A stretch of DNA of 64,000 nucleotides from Dendrolimus kikuchii (lineage: Eukaryota > Arthropoda > Insecta > Lepidoptera > Lasiocampidae), in the NCBI GenBank assembly GCA_019925095.2, contig CM034389.1:27406935-27470934 (forward strand), given 5' to 3'. Shown in pieces: positions 54,936 through 64,000 of this stretch (positions are counted from its first letter, which is position 1; each line of letters begins with the position of its first letter). Position numbers and translations under genes: made by a program. The notes beneath the pieces are model-generated. The model saw nothing but the letters and a program-made list of their open reading frames with translations. It was not told the DNA's origin and ran no database searches.

Positions 54936-55391
54936 CAATACATAAATAGAAAAAGTATTATGCATTAGTAATACATTTACAAGAAAATATACATATTAAC
55001 AAAACTAATGCACACAACTATCATGTAGTATTACTTCACTTGTCGACACTATTGTTCATAGAATGAGAAACAAATCCCCTTTCAATGAATAATAGCCTCT
55101 TAAATATTTGTATTGCATTAATATGAATGCGATGATAATGACGAAAAACGTGACAAGCTTCAATTAACGCAATACAGTTCCCGGTAGTTATTTTATCTGC
55201 AAAGTGTTTCCTAAACACTAATTAGGTCAATTACTGTTGTTTTTATTTTGTTGTTTCACATAAAGATCTGCCCATAAAGTCATCTTTGTCAATTATAATC
55301 ATGAGATGTTGAATTTATCGAAATAAGTTTTGCCACAAATTGCTGCTATCTTTCCTTCTTGTATCTTGCGTATTATATAGATTAAATGATT
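54936..55391. other. Upstream flank of the tRNA array
   Basis: AT-rich, no repeat family and no ORF of note. The similarity to the 188-bp unit starts at about 55392. Confidence 0.5.
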
Positions 55392-55420
55392 AAAAGCAAA
55401 ATTAAACAATTTATCCCAAT

Positions 55421-55492
55421 GACTCCGTGGCGCAACGGTAGCGCGTCTGACTCCAGATCAGAAGGTTGCGTGTTCAAATCACGTCGGGGTCA
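55421..55492 (+). tRNA. tRNA-Trp(CCA), copy 1, canonical
   Basis: 72 nt, no intron, CCA not encoded. Acceptor GACTCCG/CGGGGTC (one G-U), D stem GCGC/GCGC, anticodon loop CTCCAGA with CCA, T loop TTCAAAT. All stems pair. Identical to the minus-strand gene at 59501. Confidence 0.98.
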
Positions 55493-55608
55493 AATTAATA
55501 TTTTTAAGTAGATACATAAATACAAAACTAATAATACATGTATAATAAAGTATCAACTAATAAAATTAATTAAAGAATTAAAAGCAAAATTAAATAATTT
55601 ATCCCAAT

Positions 55609-55680
55609 GACTCCTTGGCGCAACGGTAGCGCGTCTGACTCCAGATCAGAAGGTTGCGTGTTCAAATCACGTCGGGGTCA
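55609..55680 (+). tRNA. tRNA-Trp(CCA), copy 2, G7 to T
   Basis: Base 7 is T, opposing C66, so the inner acceptor pair is lost. Otherwise canonical. Confidence 0.93.
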
Positions 55681-55796
55681 AACTAATATTTTTATGTAAA
55701 TACATAAATACAAAACTAATAATACATGTATAATAAAGTATCAATTAATAAAATTAATTAAAGAATTAAAAGCAAAATTAAATAATTTATCCCAAT

Positions 55797-55868
55797 GACT
55801 CCGTGGCGCAACGGTAATGCGTCTGACTCCAGATCAGAAGGTTGCGTGTTCAAATCACGTCGGGGTCA
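55797..55868 (+). tRNA. tRNA-Trp(CCA), copy 3, D-arm variant
   Basis: D arm reads GGTAATGCG instead of GGTAGCGCG: one C-A mismatch and one G-U in the D stem, and the A-box promoter is altered. Acceptor stem canonical. Confidence 0.92.
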
Positions 55869-55984
55869 AATTAATATTTTTATGTAAATACATAAATACA
55901 AAACTAATAATACATGTATAATAAAGTATCAACTAATAAAATTAATTAAAGAATTAAAAGCAAAATTAAATAATTTATCCCAAT

Positions 55985-56056
55985 GACTCCTTGGCGCAAC
56001 GGTAGCGCGTCTGACTCCAGATCAGAAGGTTGCGTGTTCAAATCACGTCGGGGTCA
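55985..56056 (+). tRNA. tRNA-Trp(CCA), copy 4, G7 to T
   Basis: Same tRNA sequence and same following spacer start (AACTAATATT) as copy 2, suggesting recent exchange between them. Confidence 0.93.
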
Positions 56057-56172
56057 AACTAATATTTTTATGTAAATACATAAATACAAAACTAATAATA
56101 CGTGTATAATAAAGTGTCAACTAATAAAATTAATTAAAGAATTAAAAGCAAAATTAAATAATTTATCCCAAT

Positions 56173-56244
56173 GACTCCTTGGCGCAACGGTAGCGCGTCT
56201 GACTCCAGATCAGAAGGTTGCGTGTTCAAATCACGTCGGGGTCA
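56173..56244 (+). tRNA. tRNA-Trp(CCA), copy 5, G7 to T
   Basis: tRNA as in copies 2 and 4, but followed by the spacer type of copy 1: a recombinant unit. Confidence 0.93.
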
Positions 56245-56360
56245 AATTAATATTTTTAAGTAGATACATAAATACAAAACTAATAATACATGTATAATAA
56301 AGTATCAATTAATAAAATTAATTAAAGAATTAAAAGCAAAATTAAATAATTTATCCCAAT

Positions 56361-56432
56361 GACTCCGTGGCGCAACGGTAATGCGTCTGACTCCAGATCA
56401 GAAGGTTGCGTGTTCAAATCACGTCGGGGTCA
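56361..56432 (+). tRNA. tRNA-Trp(CCA), copy 6, D-arm variant
   Basis: GGTAATGCG D-arm allele with canonical acceptor stem, as in copy 3. Confidence 0.92.
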
Positions 56433-56548
56433 AATTAATATTTTTATGTAAATACATAAATACAAAACTAATAATACATGTATAATAAAGTATCAACTAA
56501 TAAAATTAATTAAAGAATTAAAAGCAAAATTAAATAATTTATCCCAAT

Positions 56549-56620
56549 GACTCCGTGGCGCAACGGTAATGCGTCTGACTCCAGATCAGAAGGTTGCGTG
56601 TTCAAATCACGTCGGGGTCA
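56549..56620 (+). tRNA. tRNA-Trp(CCA), copy 7, D-arm variant
   Basis: GGTAATGCG D-arm allele followed by the AAGTAGATAC spacer: a third tRNA/spacer combination. Confidence 0.92.
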
Positions 56621-56736
56621 AATTAATATTTTTAAGTAGATACATAAATACAAAACTAATAATACATGTATAATAAAGTATCAACTAATAAAATTAATTA
56701 AAGAATTAAAAGCAAAATTAAATAATTTATCCCAAT

Positions 56737-56808
56737 GACTCCTTGGCGCAACGGTAACGCGTCTGACTCCAGATCAGAAGGTTGCGTGTTCAAATCACGT
56801 CGGGGTCA
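56737..56808 (+). tRNA. tRNA-Trp(CCA), copy 8, doubly variant
   Basis: Has T7 (acceptor mismatch) and D-arm GGTAACGCG (one C-A mismatch at the loop end). Confidence 0.9.
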
Positions 56809-56924
56809 AATTAATATTTTTATGTAAATACATAAATACAAAACTAATAATACATGTATAATAAAGTATCAACGAATAAAATTAATTAAATAATTAAAAG
56901 CAAAATTAAATAATTTATCCCAAT

Positions 56925-56996
56925 GACTCCGTGGCGCAACGGTAACGCGTCTGACTCCAGATCAGAAGGTTGCGAGTTCAAATCGCGTTGGGGTCA
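56925..56996 (+). tRNA. tRNA-Trp(CCA), copy 9, diverged end unit
   Basis: D arm GGTAACGCG. T arm GCGAGTTCAAATCGCGT gives an A-G mismatch, and acceptor base 66 is T (G-U pair). The spacer after it diverges and the terminator is weaker (TTTT). End units of tandem arrays often escape homogenisation. Confidence 0.88.
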
Positions 56997-57184
56997 AATT
57001 AATATTTTGATATAAGTACAAATTATCTAAGAAACTATGCATACAGTTTATGTTTTTCATGGGCTTTTTGCATGCTTATATTTTGTTGTTGTTTCTAATA
57101 TCCACAATTCGACATTATAATTTAACCAGTGGTTCTTAAACCTTTTCACACTACCGCCTCTCTCTTTAAGAACTTTTTTTGCTA

Positions 57185-57690
57185 ATATTTAAATAATTTT
57201 ACCTTATGTTTTAGCGACTAGTATACATAATAAAAGTACGTTTTAACGGTTTCGTTTCGGACTCTTTTCAGTAGCCGTGATCACAGAAGACAAAGTCGTC
57301 AAGTGTCAACGAGTATTGTTAAAGTTTTATTTAGACTACCGCCAACTTGTTCATTTTAATTATTTAGTTTTAAATTTGTTTATGGTTATTATTTACTCTA
57401 TGGGAGCCTAATTTAATTTATCACCGCCTCGCAACATGTTGTGGCTTGAAGAGAAGAATCGACGCAAGAAACTCTTCAGCAAACATGCCTAGCTTTAATA
57501 ATTTTATATAATATTAAAATGAGTGGGAGGTAAAATAAAAATAAATTATCAATCAAGTTGGTTTGTGGTCCCGTGGACGCAGAAAGAGCTCACAGTGCCT
57601 TAAGGTCTGGCACTACTGTAAAGTGGCCGAAACGTCGGAATAGTAAAAATCAAATATATTACCACGCTTAAAACCGTTTGAAGCGTAGGA
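57185..57690 (+). mobile_element. Family C element, both ends, diverged
   Basis: Left end TAGCGACTAGTATACATAAT and AAGTACGTTTTAACGG; right end TAAAGTGGCCGAAACGTCGG to CGCTTAAAACCGTTTGAAGC. About 500 bp. Confidence 0.78.
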
Positions 57691-58966
57691 AGTTTTCAAT
57701 GAAGCACCCTTTGGCTTGAAATATGCGTATATTTCAATATTATGCGATTTTACAATACATTTAGTTGCGCGTACAATTTTTCGTCGTTGTTCCGTTCTTG
57801 AATTTCGAATATTGGCGGTTGGCCGTAGACAAAGATCGTTTGTCATAGGCAATTTTGATATTGTGCGTACACACCGGCGCGAGCGTACTGATTTCATACT
57901 CGGCTGGACCGGTGTGTACCGTCCCGTTGTAAATCGTGCCGCGACACCGTTAAACCGTAGCTATATTAATATTTAAATGTTATAAAATAGGAAAATGAAT
58001 ACATGTTAGAATAAACTATAAAATTATTTACATTATAAAAGGATGAGTAGTTAAATACTATCTTACTTTTATAGCATCATGATATATATAGTTTATATGA
58101 CTCTTTAAATAGTTATTAAAGCGCTATTAAACTCCTTTCAGCTATATAAAATTATGACAATTCATAAGTTTGTACACTTACACAAAATGTATGAGCCTGC
58201 GCCGTTTTGTATGACGTTAAAAAGTGTCTCAGTTGATTTGAATGTCCACTATCTTACTCAATTAAAATTTTGATGAATTTTCGAAATTAAAATAAGCTTT
58301 TTTAAAAAGGTTTTTAAAAACAAGCTTTTGAGATCCTGGATATTATGTAGCAGCAAAGTGCTATCCAAGACAAGTAAAACGAGCCCAAACACAACGGGTC
58401 TAACTCGTTTAGTACAAGAGACTGTATCATCGGATCAGCTCCATGGTATCATATTATTGCATTGTCACGCGATATACATATGCGTGAAAAGTTTCAGCTC
58501 AATCGAAAACCGGGAAGTTGGTCAAATTTAACTTGCAAGATTCCGCCTGAACTTACATACATATATACATACATAGGTACATCCATTGCAAGTTAAATGA
58601 AAGCTTGTAATAATAAAAATGTAACTTAGTTTCATCAGCACAGACTACAAACGTTAAAAGTAGTTTTACCCATATTCTTTCTTTTTCTCTTCTATGTTTA
58701 GTAAAAACTAATATGAATTTAAATTTAAATCCCTTTTAATGTATTAACACTGTTTTAATTATAATTACAAATAAATATATATATATTATTAGAATAGGAA
58801 AAATATGTAAAATAAATTCTGCAAATTATTAAATACATTATATTTACAAGTCTTATGTTTTATTTTCCTTGTTTCTCTTTTTTCTTATAAGCCTAAGGTT
58901 TGCCAATGACTACTTACTATTATTGTATTGTATTACTTACTATTATTGTATATACTAGTACAAAGT
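57691..58966. other. Unassigned ~1.3 kb
   Basis: 57716-57976 has open frames on both strands (86 and 94 codons) with balanced composition, but no motif I recognise. The rest is AT-rich with a few ATAC repeats near 58553-58577. Confidence 0.4.
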
Positions 58967-59230
58967 ACTTTTTATTGCATATGTTTAGCAGACAGGCAGA
59001 CTGCCCACTTGATGGAAAGCGGTTACCATCGTCTATGGACATTTGCAACACCAAAATGCTACAAATGCGCTGCTGCTCTCTTAAGGGAAACTGGAACCTG
59101 GTTACTAATGCCAGAAGACAACTCAAGGTTGTTATGACGGCATACTCTAGACTAGGGGTGGTAGCCATCCAGTCGGGCAAATGCCCTACCACCTGGCTGT
59201 GGATTGTTTTGCCACTTCTTAAGACAGGCT
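58967..59230 (-). repeat. Family B retroposon, decayed ends
   Basis: TTTATTGCATATGTTTAGCA at the tail side to GGATTGTTTTGCCACTTCTT at the other; the common 5' end is lost. Confidence 0.8.
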
Positions 59231-59500
59231 TGTGTATACAAAATAATAAATTAAAATTATAAATTTATTGCAACAACAATTTATGTAACGTCGTCATGAG
59301 GCTATCGGCAAACCTTCTGCGCACGGGTAGTAGAATTTTTAATCCTTGGGGGACGAGCGCTCGATGGGGGATAAGTGTCACATTGAGAAGCTATAACTTA
59401 GTAAAATATAATGTTAAGTGAATTTATAATGTTAAGGTTATGATAGGCCCATGAATAAATAATATTGAAACAGAAACAATGAATGATTAAAAAGTGTTGC
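59231..59500. other. No recognised feature upstream of A5 run
   Basis: The A5 run at about 59489-59493 is, on the minus strand, the T5 terminator of the tRNA gene at 59501. The remainder is unassigned. Confidence 0.5.
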
Positions 59501-59572
59501 TGACCCCGACGTGATTTGAACACGCAACCTTCTGATCTGGAGTCAGACGCGCTACCGTTGCGCCACGGAGTC
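59501..59572 (-). tRNA. tRNA-Trp(CCA), single copy, canonical
   Basis: The reverse complement is base-for-base identical to array copy 1, but the flanks are unrelated to the 188-bp spacer. It therefore did not arise by simple inversion of an array unit. Terminator TTTTT about 8 nt downstream. Confidence 0.98.
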
Positions 59573-59773
59573 ACTGCGAGTCACAACCAAAATAATGTTC
59601 AATTTTTACTTTCAGCGGTTAAAGCACTGGATACTTCTTTCAATCACCTATTCAGTGTTGCGGTATCTAATACTGGTAACAGATGGATTAACGAAATTGA
59701 ATTTGATTTCAATTGAATCAATTTCATTGAAAGGTACAGAACTGAAAGTACATGACGGTATTCAATGACATTG
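59573..59773. other. No recognised feature
   Basis: 5' flank of the minus-strand tRNA; AT-rich with TCAATTT/ATTGAAA repeats. Confidence 0.45.
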
Positions 59774-59787
59774 AATGATTCAAGTTA

Positions 59788-59970
59788 CACACATATATAC
59801 ATAGCTTCACGCCAGTTCCCTTGCGGGGTTGGCACGAGCAAAAGAGCGCGATTCAGGCTTATTCTCACACATCTCATTTGCTTCTTTGACACTCATAGCT
59901 CTTGTCATGCACGCTCGTCTGTTCTTAAGGCTTCTGACATCACCTTCTGCTAGCACACGATCAATTTGAT
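59788..59970 (-). mobile_element. RTE-1 LINE tail
   Basis: About 50 codons with several substitutions. Perfect 14-bp duplication AATGATTCAAGTTA (59774-59787 and 59971-59984). Confidence 0.92.
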
Positions 59971-60022
59971 AATGATTCAAGTTATTCTATATTATGTATA
60001 TTTTTACATGTATCTATATAAA

Positions 60023-60457
60023 AATAAAAATCTAGGACCCGATCCCAGCGCCACCTACCGGTTCCAATTGTGGATTTAAACCATCCGGGAACCCACTCAA
60101 ACAAACATAAAATAAAATTACCAAATTCGGTCCAGGTGATTAGGAGGATTCTAGAACCCGATCTCAGCGCCACCTACCGGTTACAACGGGATAAAGAGTA
60201 TCCTATGCCCGTCTCCTGGTTCTAAGCTACCTACCACCAATTTTCAGCGAAATCGGTACAGCCGTTATTGAGGTAGGTCTCCTTTAAGAGAGCAGCAGCG
60301 CATTTGTAGCACCTTTGGTGTTGCAAATGTCCATAGGCGATGGTAACCGCTTTCCATTAAGTGGGCCGTCCGCCTGTCTGCTGTACTCTTGCAATAAAAA
60401 AAAATAAAAAAAGGTATAAATGGTGTAACTAACACGACTTTCTTTTATATATATAGA
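60023..60457 (-). mobile_element. Helitron (GGCAG type) hosting family B
   Basis: Minus-strand 5' end A|TCTATATATATAAAAG at 60442-60457. Repeated CAGCGCCACCTACCGGTT segments inside. The 3' terminus is missing. Family B interrupts it at 60277-60413. Confidence 0.75.
60277..60413 (+). repeat. Family B retroposon, strongly 5'-truncated
   Basis: Starts at GTCTCCTTTAAGAGAGCAG and ends TTGCAATAAAAAAAAATAAA. The Helitron at 35890-36226 gives the empty site (GAACGG..TTATAAATAG order), so both junctions are visible; GGTA may be the duplication. Confidence 0.83.
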
Positions 60458-60582
60458 TGTATGTATTTATTGCATTTTTACACAAATTTAGTTCGCTCGT
60501 TTGCTCACAATTTAACTGGATAGAAAAACCTGTTATTAGCCCTACATTTTAAGTACTTTTTGTTTGTTTGTATTACTATATT

Positions 60583-60715
60583 ATCTCCAGAAGGTTGTCT
60601 GGAAGAAATCGCTGTTAGCGATAAGACCGCCGATTGTACTAGTTATATGATTCTTAACTCATGTGTATTATTTTCTTGTGTGCAATAAAGAATATTCTAT
60701 TCTATTCTATTCTAT
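60583..60715 (+). repeat. LINE 3' tail with hairpin and (TATTC)n end
   Basis: AGAAGGTTGTCTGGAAG, ATCGCT-GTT-AGCGAT, AAGACCGCCGATTGTAC, then GTGCAATAAAGAATATTC and TATTC repeats. The only copy showing the complete 3' end. Confidence 0.8.
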
Positions 60716-60791
60716 ATGCGCTGTTGGTTTCTTTCAATAAATAAATAAAGTTTATGTTTACATGGATCACTTTGGTCGATTCATACAAATT

Positions 60792-61078
60792 ACATACATA
60801 CATACATAACTTCACGCCAGTTCCCTTGCGGGGTAGGCACGAACAACAGAGCGCCATTTAGGCCCATTCTTACACACCTCACTTGCTTCTTTGACATTCA
60901 TAACTCTTGTCATGCACACTCGTCTGTTCTTAAGGCTCCTGACATCACCCTCCGCTAGTACACGATCAATTTGATCATGGAAGGTGTGTCGTGGCCTTCC
61001 ACGACTTCTGCATCCATCCACTTTTGCATTGTATATCTGTTTAGTCATTCTTTCATCATGCATTCTTTCCATATGCCC
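60792..61078 (-). mobile_element. RTE-1 LINE, 5'-truncated
   Basis: 86 terminal residues open. Perfect 14-bp duplication GATTCATACAAATT (60778-60791 and 61079-61092). Confidence 0.93.
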
Positions 61079-61092
61079 GATTCATACAAATT

Positions 61093-61861
61093 GAAATAAA
61101 GAAATTATTTATTTATTGTCTTAGGCATAGTTGGGTATAATAATTTGGCATCCAGCCGAAAGTTTGCATTGGTCTCCTTTTTATTTAAATTGTTAAGAGG
61201 TAAATTATTTAACCCCGGTGTATTTTTTTTATTCAAGGCACAGAAAAGAAAAAACCAACACACATGGCACTAGATAGGACTATAATATATAAATATAGAT
61301 ATATGGCCAACACTGCACATGCACTTCCTCACAACACCAGCATGTAACAGATACACTCTACATTAGTATAAGTTTAGTATTAAAAATAGGATAAATTAAT
61401 ATAATAAGTTAATCTTAAGGTACACCATAACATATAAATCACTAAATTAATGTCACACACTAACAAAAATAAACAATAAGCGTGTATGGACTTTAAAATC
61501 TTTCATAGAAATTAAGTAGTAAAAAAAGGTACGGAACTCGAGTCCGTAGAGATGTTAAGAAAAAAAAAACCCCCGGTGTATTGGTTGAAATCAAATAGAA
61601 CATTCCAGCGAAGTTTGTGATAAGACGTAGGCCACCAATGTTCGTAGTACCAAACGGCAGGACCTCCAATTTCAAATTACCACCCGGACACAAAAACAAT
61701 AGTAATACAAAATGTAATAGGATAAGCTACTTTTAAAGGAAAAAAAAAAAAAAAAAAAAAACAATATTACCGTAAGAATAGCATAGTACTAACAATAATA
61801 GCACTTAAGACTCCACACACGCTAAACACTACATACACATTATAACAACAACACTACACAA
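61093..61861. other. Unassigned, with A-run
   Basis: A-run of ~22 at 61740-61761 could be a retroposon tail without an identifiable body. A 'ggtacggaactcgagtccgtag' hairpin-like phrase at 61529-61550 also occurs at 25407-25428. Confidence 0.45.
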
Positions 61862-62095
61862 ATAAAACTACGTTTTAACGGTTTTAAGCGCGGTAATTTT
61901 ATTTGATTTTGGTTTTTCCGACGTTTCGGCCACTTTTCAGTGGCCGTGATCACGGAAGACAAAGATGTCAAGTGTCAACGAGTATTGTTAAAGTTTTATT
62001 TAGCCTACCGCCAACTTGTTAATTTTAATTATTTAATTTTTAATTTTGTTTATGGTTATTATTTAATCTATGGGAGCCTAATCTAATTTAATTAA
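61862..62095 (+). mobile_element. Family C element, left half
   Basis: AAAACTACGTTTTAACGG through GACGTTTCGGCCACTTTTCA to TATGGGAGCCTAATCTAATT; the right end is absent. Confidence 0.75.
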
Positions 62096-62137
62096 AAGAT
62101 TTATTATATAATAATATTTATATTGCTTTATAACGCA

Positions 62138-62342
62138 CCGATGCCTACCTGGCAAACGTCGGCGCAATTCCCAGAAAACATAATCTGCACACCTGCTTAA
62201 TTATTCCTGCGAACGGCCATAAACGAGTACAATACACGATAGACTGTTTTTCTAAGTAAACTAAAGAAGTCCAAATGCGGGAAGGTAATAAACTGTGATT
62301 TATGGCAGGCAGGTGTGCATTCGCTTTTGTCGGCATGTAACA
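62138..62342 (-). mobile_element. LTR fragment, same family as 11241
   Basis: Minus-strand start TGTTACATGCCGACA at 62328-62342; extends about 205 bp to TTGGCAGGTA-like sequence, then lost. Confidence 0.8.
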
Positions 62343-62580
62343 GTATTATGTGTACCACGCTATCGTATTGGTGACAACTGTAATGATAGTGATGTTTGTA
62401 AGTTAATAAATAAATTTATTATAAAGGCTTTCAAAATTCTATAAACTGACGAGAATTAATGGGTTTTCTTATTGGATCATATGGCGTATCTGTGAGTCTC
62501 CAAATGGTATTCGATACATTCAGTCTACCCACACTTAACAATAAATCTATAATATTATAAAATTCTAAAAATGCCGTGTT
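62343..62580. other. No recognised feature
   Basis: AT-rich. Confidence 0.4.
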
Positions 62581-62893
62581 TTATCCGTGCAGGAACGGAG
62601 AAAGAATACAATTTCCTGCGGCCGGGCGGCCTGTCGTAAGAGGCGACTAAACAACCCACAGCCAGGTGGTAGGGCATTTGCCCGACTGGGTGGCTACCAC
62701 CCCTGGTCTAGAGCATGCCGCCATAACAACTTTGAGTTGTGTTCCGGCATTAGTGACCAGGTTCCAGACTCACTTAAGAGAGCAGCAGCGCATTTGTAGC
62801 ACCTTTGGTGTTGCAAATGTCCATAGGCGATGGTAACCGCTTTCCATCAAGTGGGCCGTCTGCCTGTCTGCTGAACTCCTGCAATAAAAAATA
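62581..62893 (+). repeat. Family B retroposon, full length, consensus-like
   Basis: TTATCCGTGCAGGAACGG at 62581 to CTGCAATAAAAAATAAAAAT. Best single representative of the family: both ends, intact hairpin (CATTTGTAGCACC-TTT-GG..). Confidence 0.9.
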
Positions 62894-62964
62894 AAAATAA
62901 AAGTGTCTGTCTTTTAAAGCTATTAAAAAAACAACTGGAATAAGCTATATAAACGATGGAGAAC

Positions 62965-63297
62965 ATGATGCAATTTTTTTTAGATTTCTTGTCTGTTTGT
63001 TCGGGATTCACGGAAAAACTACTAAGCTGATTTCCATGCAGTTTTGACTGATTGACAGCAAATTTGTAGACTTAAAATCTGCGCTATATTTATCCCGGGA
63101 ATCCCGCACGATTTTTTTCTGGGAATGATTTAAAATTGTCAGATTGAAAAAAAAAACGAATTCCATGGCGGTTTTTTCACTGATCGATAGCAAGTTTTTT
63201 GTTACAGTTGTTAGGCTGCATTAAAATTAGCTTATTCCGACATTTGTGTCCCGGAAATTTCAAGTCAAACCTGGACGAAGTCGCGGGCATATGCTAG
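62965..63297 (+). mobile_element. Helitron (GGGCATATGCTAG type)
   Basis: CTAG at 63294-63297 followed by T, preceded by GACGAAGTCGCGGGCATATG. Repeated CGGGAATCCCG/CCCGGAAATTTC phrases inside. The 5' end is uncertain. Confidence 0.65.
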
Positions 63298-63398
63298 TTT
63301 TATATAAAGCGACTACAGAAAAAATTCTACTACGACGTTTCTTCATAATTAAGAAAAAATCCAAAATGACGACGGAAAATCAGATTATCTATCTTCTA

Positions 63399-63719
63399 TC
63401 TATATAAATAAAAATAATTCGTACAAATGTATGTACGCGTGTATAACTTGGGGACGATGTCACCGATTTTGATGAAATCTTTTGCGTGTGTTTGAGTTGG
63501 TCCCCAGATGGTTTAGATTCACAATTGGAGCCGATAGGTGGCGCTTGAATCGGGTTCTAAGATCCTCCTAGACTCCTGGACCGATTTTGATGATTTTTTG
63601 TGCGGTTTTGAGCGGGTTCCACGGATAGTTTTGATTCACAATTAGAGCCGGTAGGAGGCACTAGAATCGGGTCCTAGAATTTTATTTTTTCAGGGCAGGA
63701 TGTCTGCCGCGACCGCTTG
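63399..63719 (+). mobile_element. Helitron (GGCAG hairpin type)
   Basis: A|TCTATATAAATAAAAAT start at 63399, hairpin GGCAG-gatgt-CTGCC at 63694-63708, terminus CTTG at 63716-63719 (decayed CTAG) followed by T. Confidence 0.75.
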
Positions 63720-64000
63720 TACTATATAATTTTGCTGGTGCCCTACATAACAAGATGTCAGCGATGTGAAGCGGTATTTCGCAACGGGCATCATTGCCAG
63801 CGAGTAATGGTTCGGCTTTGGCCTTAATCGAAGTGTTACAAACAATAACGGAATCTGGTGCGATCATTCATTTCATTTCGACTGCCGTAATTGACGTGTC
63901 GACGACCTGTGCGCGCACACTGAGCCGAAGCTACGCTATCTCAAGCTATATTACCAATTCCTAAAACAGCCTTAGTTAATAAATGATCACCTTGTCTACC
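63720..64000. other. No recognised feature to window end
   Basis: Mixed composition. A 61-codon minus frame (63682-63867) overlaps a Helitron end and is not credible as a gene. Confidence 0.45.

Larger units (their letters stand above)
55392..57005 (+). repeat. 188-bp tandem array, each unit with one tRNA-Trp
   Basis: Nine tRNA starts at 55421 + 188n exactly, n = 0-8. Each unit is a 72-nt tRNA plus a 116-nt AT-rich spacer ending TTTATCCCAAT. The T5 run about 10 nt after each tRNA is a Pol III terminator; the last copy has only T4. Spacer variants (TTTTTAAGTAGATAC after copies 1, 5, 7; TTTTTATGTAAATAC after 2, 3, 4, 6, 8) are shuffled relative to tRNA variants, as expected from unequal exchange or gene conversion. 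Confidence 0.97.

Noticed and set aside
55392..57005. CRISPR-like regular repeats
   Set aside because: Regular spacing is explained by a tandem tRNA gene unit; spacers are themselves near-identical.
57613..57976. Overlapping 86- and 94-codon ORFs
   Set aside because: No motif, start in a family C terminal repeat, and both strands open equally; insufficient to call a gene.

Overview
Nuclear DNA of an insect, most likely a moth or butterfly (Lepidoptera). The sequence is AT-rich with no operon structure or long host ORF. It is packed with repeat families known from lepidopteran genomes: Helitrons starting TCTATACTAATAT and ending CTAG, R1-like and RTE-like LINEs, tRNA-derived SINEs, and errantivirus-like solo LTRs that duplicate ATAT. 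The species assignment is an inference; no single-copy marker gene is present.  Host genes: the only genes supported with confidence are tRNA-Trp (anticodon CCA). Nine copies lie head-to-tail at 55421-56996 in a tandem repeat of exactly 188 bp per unit. A tenth, identical to copy 1, lies on the minus strand at 59501-59572. No host protein-coding gene is recognised. Every recognisable protein fragment is a retroelement C-terminus; one GC-rich ORF (2911-3315, minus) is unassigned.  Layout: 0-6.3 kb holds several copies of a poly(A) retroposon (called family B here), a LINE remnant, and a complete 5S-rRNA-derived SINE (5697-6260) with 15-bp target-site duplications. 6.4-13.2 kb has RTE-1 tails, a foldback Helitron, two solo LTRs, two copies of a ~505-bp repeat (family E) and a tRNA-SINE. 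13.2-14.6 kb is the longest stretch without recognised repeats. 14.6-18 kb holds an in-frame RTE-1/R1-like chimera and consecutive Helitrons carrying minisatellites. 18-31 kb is a mosaic of RTE-1, R1-like, Helitron and TIR elements. 31-46 kb includes RLE-type retroelement pseudogenes, a Helitron with a clean empty site, and an hAT-like element that received two later insertions. 46-55 kb includes a long-TIR MITE inside a Helitron and a 14-bp minisatellite. 55-64 kb has the tRNA array and more repeats.  How the pieces relate: LINEs supply the reverse transcriptase. The 5S-SINE and tRNA-SINE carry 3' ends resembling those of the R1-like and TATTC-tailed LINEs respectively, so they look like parasites of those machineries. 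RTE-1 is present in 22 copies, nearly all 5'-truncated and ending a few bases after the same stop codon; most have visible 8-14 bp duplications. Nested insertions allow relative dating without alignment to a reference.
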